A stretch of DNA of 64,000 nucleotides, taken from Ligilactobacillus aviarius subsp. aviarius DSM 20655. GTDB taxonomy: Bacteria; Bacillota; Bacilli; Lactobacillales; Lactobacillaceae. Position numbers and translations under genes: made by a program. The notes beneath the pieces are model-generated. The model saw only the letters and a program-made list of their open reading frames with translations, did not search any database and was not told the origin of the DNA. The number at the start of each line of letters is the position of its first letter. Within the stretch, counting starts at the first letter, position 1. Shown here piece after piece: positions 18,266 to 25,090 of the stretch. The stretch is taken from contig NZ_AYZA01000024.1 of NCBI RefSeq assembly GCF_001436315.1, forward strand, positions 139,694 through 203,693, read 5' to 3'.

Positions 18266-18727
18266 ATGTTAAGTTTAAATGAATATGTAGAAAATAGAAA
18301 TAAGGTTATTAAGGATTACAACAAAGGTAAGCATAATAATTCAACGTATTATAAGGGTTATATGTTTGATAGTAGCTCTCAAAAATTAATTATTAACAAA
18401 TGGTACAAACAAAGAGAGTACAGTTATGATGATATTCAAAGTTACTCTTGTACAAAAGATTATGATGGAATTAAGGGTATTGGTTGCTTAGGTTGGTTAG
18501 TTATTATTGCTTTATGTTTTGTCGGTATTGGGTTCTTTATTTTACTTTGGGCTTTGTTAAAGCGTAAGAAACAAATGTTAGGACACCTTGCAATCTATAT
18601 AACCATGAAAGATGGAACAACTGAAGTAATTAAATTAATTGATAAACCAACAGACGTACGAAAAGCTCAAAAACAAATCAACATGTACAACAAAATGAGT
18701 TCATTATTAGGAAGTATCGTAAAATAA
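18266..18727 (+). CDS. Hypothetical membrane protein (153 aa)
   Basis: Start ATG 18266 is 9 nt after AAGGAG; an in-frame TTG at 18260 is too close. The N-terminal 65 residues are polar with many Tyr/Lys/Asn (YYKGYMFDSSSQKLIINKW), then one long or two short hydrophobic helices (about 72-98), then KRKK and a soluble C-terminal domain (ITMKDGTTEVIKLID). The strand pattern around the membrane part resembles bacterial PH-like (YdbT/DUF-type) membrane proteins, but this is weak. Unknown function. Confidence 0.65.
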   Translation: MLSLNEYVENRNKVIKDYNKGKHNNSTYYKGYMFDSSSQKLIINKWYKQREYSYDDIQSYSCTKDYDGIKGIGCLGWLVIIALCFVGIGFFILLWALLKRKKQMLGHLAIYITMKDGTTEVIKLIDKPTDVRKAQKQINMYNKMSSLLGSIVK

Positions 18728-18733
18728 GTAATT

Positions 18734-18765
18734 AAGGCTAGGTATTAATTTATCTAGTCTTTTTA
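18734..18765 (+). terminator. Terminator
   Basis: GGCTAGGTA...TATCTAGTC stem then TTTTTA. The same GCTAGGTA/TACCTAGT stem is reused at 43737 and 45480. Confidence 0.7.
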
Positions 18766-18848
18766 TTTATTTTAAAAAACATTATTTTTTATAAAAGTGA
18801 TACAATTCTTATATCAAAAATAATTAAATACTAAGCGAGGTATAAGGC

Positions 18849-19421
18849 TTGGGGAATGTTACTATTAAAATTTTGTTATTAACCCTTGTACTTTGGGTAA
18901 TTAGCTTTATTGTTTATCGCATTTTTCGTCCTTTCTTTTGGACCAAATTAAATTACAGGGATTGGATGAAAAATAACTTTTGGGGGTCAACTTTTATTTG
19001 GGCTGAACTATTCATAACATATACGATACTTTTAACAAGTATTTCTGGTAATGCAATTTTTAGATTAATTGTACTGATTATTGAAACCTTTTTAGCTCTT
19101 CTTTATGTTAATTTTTGTGAATTTTTCTTTAAAAATAAAATAACAGAAGTATTTAAATTAGTTCTAAATTGCGTTTTAAGTTTACTTATTGATTATTTTG
19201 TAATTTCATTAAGCTATATAGGCTTTTGTCATTATAATATTAAATCCATCATTGATATTGATAATTTATTACCTAATGGAAATGGTTCACAATTGACTAA
19301 TAAGGACTATCTAAGTATTTTTATGGTAATTATTCCAATTGCATTTAGTGGTATAAGTACAAAATTAAGAAAATTAGGTGAAGATAAAGAACAAGATAAT
19401 AAGAATCAGAATAATAAATAA
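18849..19421 (+). CDS. Hypothetical polytopic membrane protein (190 aa)
   Basis: TTG start at 18849 with GCGAGG about 8 nt upstream. The protein has about five hydrophobic segments (roughly residues 4-24, 45-65, 66-85, 95-120, 155-170) and a charged, Asn/Lys-rich tail. I recognise no family. It lies between two terminators and so is a single-gene transcript, a pattern seen for lysogenic conversion genes. Confidence 0.6.
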   Translation: MGNVTIKILLLTLVLWVISFIVYRIFRPFFWTKLNYRDWMKNNFWGSTFIWAELFITYTILLTSISGNAIFRLIVLIIETFLALLYVNFCEFFFKNKITEVFKLVLNCVLSLLIDYFVISLSYIGFCHYNIKSIIDIDNLLPNGNGSQLTNKDYLSIFMVIIPIAFSGISTKLRKLGEDKEQDNKNQNNK

Positions 19422-19423
19422 TC

Positions 19424-19459
19424 AAAGCACTTATCAGTAATTGGTAGGTGCTTTTTTTT
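19424..19459 (+). terminator. Terminator
   Basis: AAAGCAC...GGTGCTTT stem with imperfect inner pairing, followed by T8. Confidence 0.8.
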
Positions 19460-19467
19460 AATATTAT

Positions 19468-19474
19468 CGTTATA
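19468..19474 (+). promoter_or_regulatory. CGTTATA late-type motif
   Basis: CGTTATA just after a terminator, at the head of a non-coding stretch. It would start the structured RNA below. Confidence 0.45.
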
Positions 19475-19479
19475 ATAAA

Positions 19480-19941
19480 GGTGTAAAAGGATAGCCCCGA
19501 AGAGCTTCTACAAAGGGTTACTCCTCAGGGCTACTCAAAAATTGTGCTAATAGGTGGTACTTGATTAGACTGATGATGAAGCAATCTAATCATCTCCAAT
19601 CGTTTAAATTGTCCTTGATTAAGGGACAATTACTATTATAGCAAGCTGAAATAATAATACAATGTCTAGATATTATATATTTGTGTAACCCTATATCTTG
19701 TATATCTATTTGAGTAAGAAGATTCGTAAGAAACTTTGTAATAATATTTGTAAGAAGATTCGTAATAATATTTGACAATGCTATTAGTGTGTTGTTTAAT
19801 AGTAGTTGTCAATAGGTGGTACATTGACAATCATTTAAATTGTAAGCTGATTACTTACAAATTAGTAGGCTGATTACCTACAAATTTGCATATTTAATAC
19901 CTCCTTTCTTGTTTGTTCCAAGAAAGGTTGTTTTTTTTTTT
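19480..19941 (+). ncRNA. Second structured non-coding transcript
   Basis: About 460 nt without a gene between a CGTTATA motif and a strong terminator. Visible hairpins: TAGCCC/GGGCTA (19483-19552 region); GATTAGA/TCTAATC (19563-19591); AATTGTCC/GGGACAATT; TTGTCAAT/ATTGACAA closing a loop AGGTGGTAC; and tandem hairpins TTGTAAG/CTTACAA and GTAGG/CCTAC with the same loop CTGATTA. AGGTGGTAC, which resembles the core of T-box leader RNAs, occurs twice (19552-19560, 19814-19822), each time in a hairpin loop. A 16-bp repeat GTAAGAAGATTCGTAA occurs at 19714 and 19750. Function unknown. Confidence 0.5.
19903..19941 (+). terminator. Strong terminator
   Basis: Perfect 9-bp stem CCTTTCTTG / CAAGAAAGG followed by about twelve T. 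Confidence 0.9.
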
Positions 19942-19961
19942 ACTCAAAATTAATTTTCAAG

Positions 19962-19968
19962 CGTTATA
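19962..19968 (+). promoter_or_regulatory. CGTTATA late-type motif
   Basis: GCGTTATA between a terminator and the SD of the next gene; CAAAATT precedes it by 10 nt, as at 35621 and 31416 (TAAAATT). Confidence 0.5.
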
Positions 19969-20001
19969 ACTCCAGAAATACATTAATAAGGAGTTGATAA
20001 A

Positions 20002-20199
20002 ATGCTTGGTTGTTTAATAACAGCATTATTAGTATTGGTATTTATGCTGATTCTCTTTATTGTATGCGCTGCTCCATTAGTTATCTTAGTTGGACTAGGT
20101 GGAGCTTTAATATGGTTGTTAGTATGGTTATTAATTCATCATACAATTTTGGGAATTATTTTATTAATTGTTATAATTATTTTTGAATTTATCCATTAG
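20002..20199 (+). CDS. Very hydrophobic small membrane protein (65 aa)
   Basis: 65 residues, almost entirely hydrophobic, with two or three transmembrane helices and no charged tail. SD AAGGAG lies 8-9 nt before ATG 20002. It has its own upstream CGTTATA motif and downstream terminator, so it may be expressed late. It could be a holin-like or antiholin-like protein or an envelope-modifying peptide; the actual lysis cassette is at 48.5-50.4 kb, so this is uncertain. Confidence 0.6.
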   Translation: MLGCLITALLVLVFMLILFIVCAAPLVILVGLGGALIWLLVWLLIHHTILGIILLIVIIIFEFIH

Positions 20200-20233
20200 T
20201 ATTATTAACCATGATAAATTTTAATGGTTTACT

Positions 20234-20265
20234 AAGACCTTAGCATGTTGCTAGGGTCTTTTTTA
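20234..20265 (+). terminator. Terminator
   Basis: AAGACCTTAGCA / TGCTAGGGTCTT with a 3-nt loop, then TTTTTT. Confidence 0.85.
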
Positions 20266-20380
20266 TTTGATATAAAAAGTTATTAAATTTATTTCAGCTA
20301 TATATTTTTTATCTAATTTTAGGTATACTTATGCTAGTAAGAAAATTTGTTTCTTATTTCTCTCTTATATAAAAAATTTA

Positions 20381-20428
20381 AAAGAACAACTAATCTTTTT
20401 TTCTCTTTCTCTCAGGTTGTTCTTTTTT
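20381..20428 (+). terminator. Terminator-like hairpin
   Basis: AAAGAACAAC pairs with GTTGTTCTTT across a T-rich loop of about 24 nt, followed by T. It insulates the next promoter. Confidence 0.6.
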
Positions 20429-20430
20429 GT

Positions 20431-20455
20431 TATAATTATATCGAACACATGTTCT
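20431..20455 (+). promoter_or_regulatory. -10 box and LexA (SOS) operator
   Basis: TATAAT at 20431-20436 and CGAACACATGTTCT at 20442-20455. The latter matches the Gram-positive LexA/DinR consensus CGAAC-N4-GTTCG except for the last base. It overlaps the start of transcription of the YolD-like gene. Confidence 0.8.
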
Positions 20456-20471
20456 AGAAAGAGGAATTAAT

Positions 20472-20681
20472 ATGATTGATTATGATTATAATAAATTAGC
20501 TAAAATGGACTTTTTTAAAATTAAAGGAAAACATAAATCAATGCCAATGAGTGAGAGAGCATCTATCTTTATGCCATTTAATGCTCTTGAAGGTTACCAA
20601 GAGAAATTAAGACAAGCTGAAAGAGAACATGCTAAGCAATTTGAACAAGAGGAAAGGATTTACAAATATGGAAAAGAATAA
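20472..20681 (+). CDS. YolD-like protein, SOS controlled
   Basis: 69 residues with the pattern SERASIFMPFNALEGYQEKLRQAER, which resembles the YolD-like family (small proteins usually next to Y-family DNA polymerase genes). SD AGAGGAA before ATG 20472. A LexA box covers its promoter, as for chromosomal yolD-umuC operons. No polymerase gene follows here; instead 1.7 kb of repeats begins. It may couple element behaviour to DNA damage. Confidence 0.65.
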   Translation: MIDYDYNKLAKMDFFKIKGKHKSMPMSERASIFMPFNALEGYQEKLRQAEREHAKQFEQEERIYKYGKE

Positions 20682-20754
20682 AATGTATATGAATGGTAAA
20701 GAAAGTGTACAGGAATAGGTAATAAAGAGTAAATGTACAGGTAAATAACCATAG

Positions 20755-21023
20755 AATGTATTACATGTAATACATAGAATCCCTAACAAGTAATACATGA
20801 AAGTAATACATGTATTACATAATGTGTAACAAGAATAGGCAATAATGTGTAACAAAAATTACCTAAAGCGTACAAGAATTACCCTAATTAAAAGTAATAT
20901 TCTTACTTTTTACTATACCTAACATGTATTACATATTTATAAAAGTTACTTTTTATTATACCTAACATGTAATACATAGAAGTAATACATGTAATACATA
21001 TAATTCCTAACATGTTATACATT
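20755..21023. repeat. Array of GTAATACAT / ATGTATTAC repeats
   Basis: Several copies of the octamer TAATACAT or its complement, often as back-to-back palindromes such as ATGTATTACATGTAATACAT near 20758 and GTAATACATGTATTACAT near 20802, and again between 20912 and 21020. Candidate binding sites for a partition or replication-control protein. Confidence 0.7.
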
Positions 21024-21030
21024 ATTTTTA

Positions 21031-21435
21031 TGTTTTAGTTTTTAATAGCTTTTTATCTTCTTTAAGGTATTTATATGTAATTATTGCTAAAACTAATAGG
21101 AAACGATTATACAGCCTTATAAGGGTATTATAGGACTCATTATTATCTTATCCTTTATGGTAAATTAAAGAGCATATATTTTTAAAACACTATATAAGCT
21201 ATTTTAAGCGTTTTTTATAATTCTAAGGTATTTATACCTAGATTAGTTTAAAACGCATAGGAAACTATCTTAGACGTATTTAAAACGATTTTAGAGCTTA
21301 TTATTAGAGTGTCCTAGTAAGTAAACAAATTAGTATATACTTTTAAAAGCTCATATAAGCTATTTTAAACGTTTTTTATTGTTTTAGGGTAATTATACCT
21401 AGATTAGTTTAAAGTGCATAGGAAATTAAAAGACA
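21031..21435. repeat. Three degenerate tandem copies of a 161-bp unit
   Basis: TATAAGCTATTTTAA occurs at 21192 and 21354 (162 bp apart), followed each time by GGTATTTATACCTAGATTAG-like sequence and CATAGGAAA; a more diverged copy with TTTAAGGTATTTATA starts near 21040. No reading frame is conserved. Confidence 0.6.
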
Positions 21436-21525
21436 AAGCGACAGGGGCAAGTGAGGCGGCACACTCTTTTTATTTCTATCTGAATAATTGTACTTGCTAG
21501 ATAGCAACTTTCTATCTATATATTT

Positions 21526-21704
21526 TTGACACACCATACTATTATTATCCTTACTCTAATTGAAACACCTATCTTTATCCTTTCTCTATCTTTGTACAAA
21601 TCCTTATTCTTTATTATTTTTGAATCTCCATACTTTATCTTTACTCTTTATTTTTTTGAAACACCTACAATAGAATATCTATCTTTATCCTTAGTTGATA
21701 CACC
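21526..21704. repeat. TTGANACACC repeats in G-poor DNA
   Basis: TTGACACACC (21526), TTGAAACACC (21560), TTGAATCTCC (21620), TTGAAACACC (21656) and TTGATACACC (21695), separated by pyrimidine-rich TATCTTTATCCTTA-like spacers. The plus strand is nearly devoid of G. Confidence 0.6.
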
Positions 21705-21807
21705 ATACTATTATTACCTCTTTCTTTAATTGAAGAACTACCTTCATCCTTATCTTTATCCTTACTCTACTTTGTACAACTACCAAAATATTCAGAGAAT
21801 TTATTAA

Positions 21808-21850
21808 ACTAATTGTACAAGCGTAGCGAAGTACATTAGTTGCTCGCTAC
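21808..21850. other. Two mutually exclusive hairpins
   Basis: ACTAATTGTAC / GTACATTAGT (one bulge) encloses loop AAGCGTAGCGAA; alternatively GTAGCGA (21823-21829) pairs with TCGCTAC (21844-21850). This GC-richer island in AT-rich DNA may be a single-strand origin, an oriT-like site or part of ori. Confidence 0.45.
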
Positions 21851-21955
21851 CTGCTAAGGTAGTGTTTTGCTAGGCTTTCCAAAAAGCCGTATACTCTTTT
21901 TTTATTTAATCTATTCTTCCAATAAAAATATTTATTCTTATCCCCATTAGTTAAA

Positions 21956-22004
21956 AACTGTTAATAATTGTTAAATACTGTTAATAACTGTTAATATGTT
22001 ACAT
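21956..22004. repeat. CTGTTAA/TTGTTAA repeats
   Basis: Four closely spaced copies of (C/T)TGTTAA, spaced about one helical turn apart, ending at ATGTTAC. They lie between the hairpin island and the iterons and may be an unwinding or protein-binding region. Confidence 0.55.
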
Positions 22005-22078
22005 GATTGATGAAACGCTTGATATACAAAGGACAGAGTTAATTTTAGTATAATAAAATATACATGGTTTTTTTGTAA

Positions 22079-22230
22079 AAAGTAAGAATTTTTATAAACG
22101 AAAGTAATAAAAAAATAACTGGAAGTAAGAATTTAACTAACTGAAAGTAATATTTTAGCTAAACGAAAGTAACCCTTAATTTTATTAACTGAAAGTAAAA
22201 TAATTACATTCATTTATTAACTGAAAGTAA
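22079..22230 (+). repeat. Iterons of the Rep_3 origin
   Basis: Six copies of a motif close to TTAACTGAAAGTAA (with ACGAAAGTAA and ACTGGAAGTAAG variants), ending at about 22107, 22128, 22150, 22172, 22198 and 22230. The first three intervals are 21-22 bp, the last two 26 and 32. A seventh partial copy, AGTAAGAATTTTTA, starts at 22081. Confidence 0.85.
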
Positions 22231-22234
22231 AAGT

Positions 22235-22263
22235 TTGACATTCGTTTAATAGTATTGTATAAT
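22235..22263 (+). promoter_or_regulatory. Consensus rep promoter
   Basis: TTGACA (22235-22240), exactly 17 bp, TATAAT (22258-22263). The last iteron ends 4 bp before the -35, so Rep bound there would repress its own gene. Confidence 0.9.
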
Positions 22264-22281
22264 AAAAATATGATGATGAGA

Positions 22282-22345
22282 TAGAAATTCTATAATAATA
22301 ATGTGAGTGAAAAAAGAAATTCTATATTTAATAATGTAAGAAAAA
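22282..22345 (+). repeat. Duplicated leader motif of rep
   Basis: AGAAATTCTATA followed by TAATGT(G/A)AG occurs twice (22283 and 22315) in the rep leader and once more at 23859, before the HNH gene. TAGAAATTCTA is an inverted repeat, suggesting a shared operator. Confidence 0.5.
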
Positions 22346-22363
22346 AAGAAAGGGTTGATTATT

Positions 22364-23455
22364 ATGATTAAAGATTTAACAAAAGTAAAAGTACATAACA
22401 ATATTATTGATTTAGCAAAGGATTTAAAGCCATTCCAAATCAACATGCTAGTAGCACTCAATGGGGAACTCAATTCTGAGATTGCAAAAGTTCAATTAAT
22501 CTCAAAAAAAGATAATATTAATGCAAAAGCAATTCTTAAGCAAGCTCAGCTAAAAAAAGACATTAATTATAAGGGACGTATTAATTTAATTGATAATTTA
22601 GCTAACTTACAAAGTGAAATAGAGTTACCATTTGATATCTATACTTATTATCTTGACCCAGATTTGAAAAAAACTGAAATTCAATTAAATTATCGTTTGG
22701 AAAATGTTAAGGAAAAAGAAATTGGAAAGTTCTTTGAAAATGGAGAATTTACCACTGTTAACCTAAATACGTTGGTTGCATTAACAACTAAAGTAGAAAA
22801 GATATTATATCTTCTAATGTGCAGACAGTCAGGATTGGGATTGATTAATTATAACTTAGATAACTTAGCAGAAGTCTTAGGATTAGCTTCAACAATCAAA
22901 TCAAACAGAAGTGAGGCTAAAAGGAAGATTGTTGAAGCAATCGAAAAAATTGATAGCATTTTTAAAGCTAAATATGAAACAATTATTAATTCAGTTTCTA
23001 TAAGTTCAAGTAAATCTAATAAGATTGGAACATTTACGATTTCTTTTAAAGGTTCAATGATATTAAATAACGTTGTAGCAACGAATAAGACAACTGATAT
23101 ATACGCTGACACGCAAACCCTAAAGCGTTCGCTAAATAAGACTGATAAACAAAAGGTTTCTGACTTGGAAAAACAAGTAAAAGAAATGGCTAATAAAATA
23201 AATGAATTACACGCTGAAAATCAAAAATTAAAAAATGAAAATGAAGAATTGAAAAATAATAAAGTTGATAATCAAGATGAGTTATTCTACAATGCAAAGA
23301 AGGAATTTAGGCGCTATTTTGATGATTTGACAAAGTGCCAATTCCCTGAAATAACTAAATTATTGGATGACAGCAAGAAAAAAATTAATACGTATGTTCC
23401 TAATGATGATGAACCAGAAACTAATGATATTGATATGGACGACATTCCATTTTAA
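22364..23455 (+). CDS. Plasmid-type replication initiator, Rep_3 family
   Basis: A 363-residue theta-replication initiator of the RepB/Rep_3 type with two winged-helix domains: the first around residues 20-130 (LKPFQINMLVALNGEL), the second around 130-235 (VALTTKVEKILYLLMCRQ; NLDNLAEVLGLAST). A coiled coil follows (about 255-295, QVKEMANKINELHAENQKLK). The C-terminus is DIDMDDIPF, nearly identical to the acidic tip of SSB proteins. ATG 22364 lies 9 nt after GAAAGGG. It replaces the usual phage replication module, with iterons and a consensus promoter directly upstream. Confidence 0.88.
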   Translation: MIKDLTKVKVHNNIIDLAKDLKPFQINMLVALNGELNSEIAKVQLISKKDNINAKAILKQAQLKKDINYKGRINLIDNLANLQSEIELPFDIYTYYLDPDLKKTEIQLNYRLENVKEKEIGKFFENGEFTTVNLNTLVALTTKVEKILYLLMCRQSGLGLINYNLDNLAEVLGLASTIKSNRSEAKRKIVEAIEKIDSIFKAKYETIINSVSISSSKSNKIGTFTISFKGSMILNNVVATNKTTDIYADTQTLKRSLNKTDKQKVSDLEKQVKEMANKINELHAENQKLKNENEELKNNKVDNQDELFYNAKKEFRRYFDDLTKCQFPEITKLLDDSKKKINTYVPNDDEPETNDIDMDDIPF

Positions 23456-23460
23456 ATAGT

Positions 23461-23511
23461 AAAAAAGCCTCAAATATTGATTGAGTTCAATATTTTAGGG
23501 CTATTTTTTTA
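23461..23511 (+). terminator. Terminator after rep
   Basis: Long stem: AAAAAAGCC with GGCTATTTTTTT and CAAATATTGA with TCAATATTTT. Confidence 0.8.
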
Positions 23512-23538
23512 GCTTAAATACTCAGGGAGGTAATGGAT

Positions 23539-23784
23539 ATGTTTGATTTTAATGCAAAGCCTAACAAACAGGAAAAAGCAATAATAGCTTACTTGAAGAG
23601 TAAACATAAAAAGAGTGGTCTTTGGTATTCAACAACAGTTGAGAAAATAGCAAAAGACTTTAATACAAATATTGAAACGATTGAAAAGGTACTGAGGTCA
23701 ATTAAAGATAAGCTGTTATTCGATATTAGGTTATCCAATAATGGAAAGGTTAAAAGTTATTGCACTATTGGGTTGTTCAAATAA
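23539..23784 (+). CDS. Small winged-helix-like protein (81 aa)
   Basis: ATG 23539 lies 8 nt after GGGAGG; ATG 23533 is too close to it. The pattern KQEKAIIAYLKSKHKKSGLWYST then VEKIAKDFNTNIETIEKVLRSIKDK suggests a helix-turn-helix or winged-helix with the recognition helix at about residues 46-60. It may be a plasmid copy or phage early regulator. No close family recognised. Confidence 0.6.
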   Translation: MFDFNAKPNKQEKAIIAYLKSKHKKSGLWYSTTVEKIAKDFNTNIETIEKVLRSIKDKLLFDIRLSNNGKVKSYCTIGLFK

Positions 23785-23921
23785 AAAATATTATACTAAT
23801 AGAGAAGAGTTAAATAATTCAATTATTATAAGATAATTAGAAAATAAAAATAGTAAAAAGAAATTCTATACTATTAATGTAAGGCAAAAAACAATCTTAA
23901 ATTATAATAGGAGTGATAATT

Positions 23922-24632
23922 ATGGAAAATGTAAAAGAATTAAAGAAAGCAAATGCAACAGACTTATATGTTATGATAATGAACTTTTGGGATAGAAACA
24001 AAATAGTAAAGGATAAACAAGGAAACTTATTTACCGTTCTAAAAGATAACCAATACTTAACTCAAGAAGAGGCAAAGAGCCACCAAGAATACTTTAAACA
24101 AATCGGAAAATATACATTGTTAAGCTCCAAAGGATATACATATAACCTTACGACAGGAAAAACAACTAAAGGACATATGAATGCTTGGGGCTACATGACA
24201 ATCAATTATCAAGGAACAACTACAACGATTAATAATTTATTGTATCGTTTATTTGTTGGAAGTATTCCTGAGGATTTTGTTATTCACCATATTAACCATA
24301 ATAAGGAAGATAACAGGTTATCTAATTTAGCATGTATCAGCAGAGCAGACAATTTAAGGGAAAGATTTATTAATAACCCTTCTTTAGGCAAGCAGATGTT
24401 CAGCAATAAGAATAGTAATTACATTTATTGCGAAAGCAACAATACTTTGTATAAAAACAAAACAACCTTAGCGAAAGACCTAAACTTACTTATTTCAGCA
24501 TGCAACAAAGTAATTGAAGGTACATGGAAACATTATAAGGGATATAAGTTCCGCTTTTTGACTGATGAAGAACAAGAAAAAGCAACTTCTTTTAATTTTT
24601 TTGAAAAAGGAACAAAAATGGTTAATATCTAA
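23922..24632 (+). CDS. HNH homing-type endonuclease with NUMOD-like C-terminus
   Basis: 236 residues. The HNH_3-type motif is VIHHINHNKEDNRLSNLACISRADN (about residues 124-148, split here only by family positions: His-His at the start and Asn in the middle). The C-terminal segment, with LYKNKTTLAKDLNL and KHYKGYKF, resembles NUMOD1 DNA-binding repeats of group I intron and free-standing phage homing endonucleases. ATG 23922 is 8 nt after TAGGAG. It carries the same leader motif as rep (23859). Confidence 0.8.
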   Translation: MENVKELKKANATDLYVMIMNFWDRNKIVKDKQGNLFTVLKDNQYLTQEEAKSHQEYFKQIGKYTLLSSKGYTYNLTTGKTTKGHMNAWGYMTINYQGTTTTINNLLYRLFVGSIPEDFVIHHINHNKEDNRLSNLACISRADNLRERFINNPSLGKQMFSNKNSNYIYCESNNTLYKNKTTLAKDLNLLISACNKVIEGTWKHYKGYKFRFLTDEEQEKATSFNFFEKGTKMVNI

Positions 24633-24717
24633 CAGATAACATTATAGACTTTTAAAAGTAACAAATCAATAGAAAATAAAAAGAAATCTTAAATTATAAA
24701 TGATAGGAGTGTTCAAT

Positions 24718-24876
24718 ATGTTTGATGAAGAAGAAATTTTTAGGGAACTTGATGAAGAAGAGAAGAAAAAGCCAAAGAAACAGCGTTTAGAAGAAGAAAA
24801 AGCCATTTATGAACGATTAAAAAAGGGCTGTGAAAGGCAAATAAACAGACTTAAAAAAGAAATTGAAAACTTATAA
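24718..24876 (+). CDS. Small highly charged helical protein (52 aa)
   Basis: ATG 24718 with AGGAGTG 8 nt upstream encodes 52 residues, more than half Glu/Lys/Arg, predicted as a coiled coil (FRELDEEEKKKPKKQRLEEE). Intergenic leader resembles that of the HNH gene (AAAAGAAATCTTAAATTATAA). Function unknown. Confidence 0.6.
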   Translation: MFDEEEIFRELDEEEKKKPKKQRLEEEKAIYERLKKGCERQINRLKKEIENL

Positions 24877-24898
24877 AAATTAATAGGAGTGATTAGAT

Positions 24899-25090
24899 AT
24901 GGATAAATTAATAAATCAATCAATTGGCGTGTTAGTAGGTTGTTCAGTATTCACAATTTCAGGAATGTTATTAGGAATTATCAAAACAACAGTAGGAGTT
25001 GCAATAGCTCCTTTTGGGGTTGCTCTAGTTGTTTCGATAGTTAGCTACATTATTCAAAAGGTTAAAGAAAAGAAAGGAAGTGATGATTAA
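24899..25090 (+). CDS. Small membrane protein (63 aa)
   Basis: Two hydrophobic helices (about residues 8-28 and 30-50) linked by a short loop, with a Lys-rich cytoplasmic tail. SD TAGGAGTG. Its stop overlaps the start of the next gene (TAATG), so the two are translationally coupled. No family recognised. Confidence 0.65.
   Translation: MDKLINQSIGVLVGCSVFTISGMLLGIIKTTVGVAIAPFGVALVVSIVSYIIQKVKEKKGSDD

Larger units (their letters stand above)
20682..22363. other. 1.7-kb repeat-rich non-coding region upstream of rep (origin region)
   Basis: No credible gene on either strand. From left to right it contains palindromic TACATGTA-type repeats, three degenerate copies of a roughly 161-bp unit, a G-poor stretch with TTGANACACC repeats, a compact hairpin region, ACTGTTAA repeats, iterons and the rep promoter. 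This is the architecture of a theta-type plasmid origin with possible partition sites. Confidence 0.75.

Noticed and set aside
19590..19778. 62-codon minus-strand frame (repetitive Asn/Leu/Thr sequence)
   Set aside because: It reads across the GTAAGAAGATTCGTAA repeats and RNA hairpins, lacks an SD, and has low-complexity sequence; the region is better explained as non-coding.
20755..21023. CRISPR array
   Set aside because: Repeats are only 8-10 bp, palindromic and irregularly spaced; no cas genes in the window.
21526..21729. 67-codon plus-strand frame rich in Leu/Phe/Ile/Thr
   Set aside because: It is a translation of the pyrimidine-rich TTGANACACC repeats; no SD and no plausible protein.
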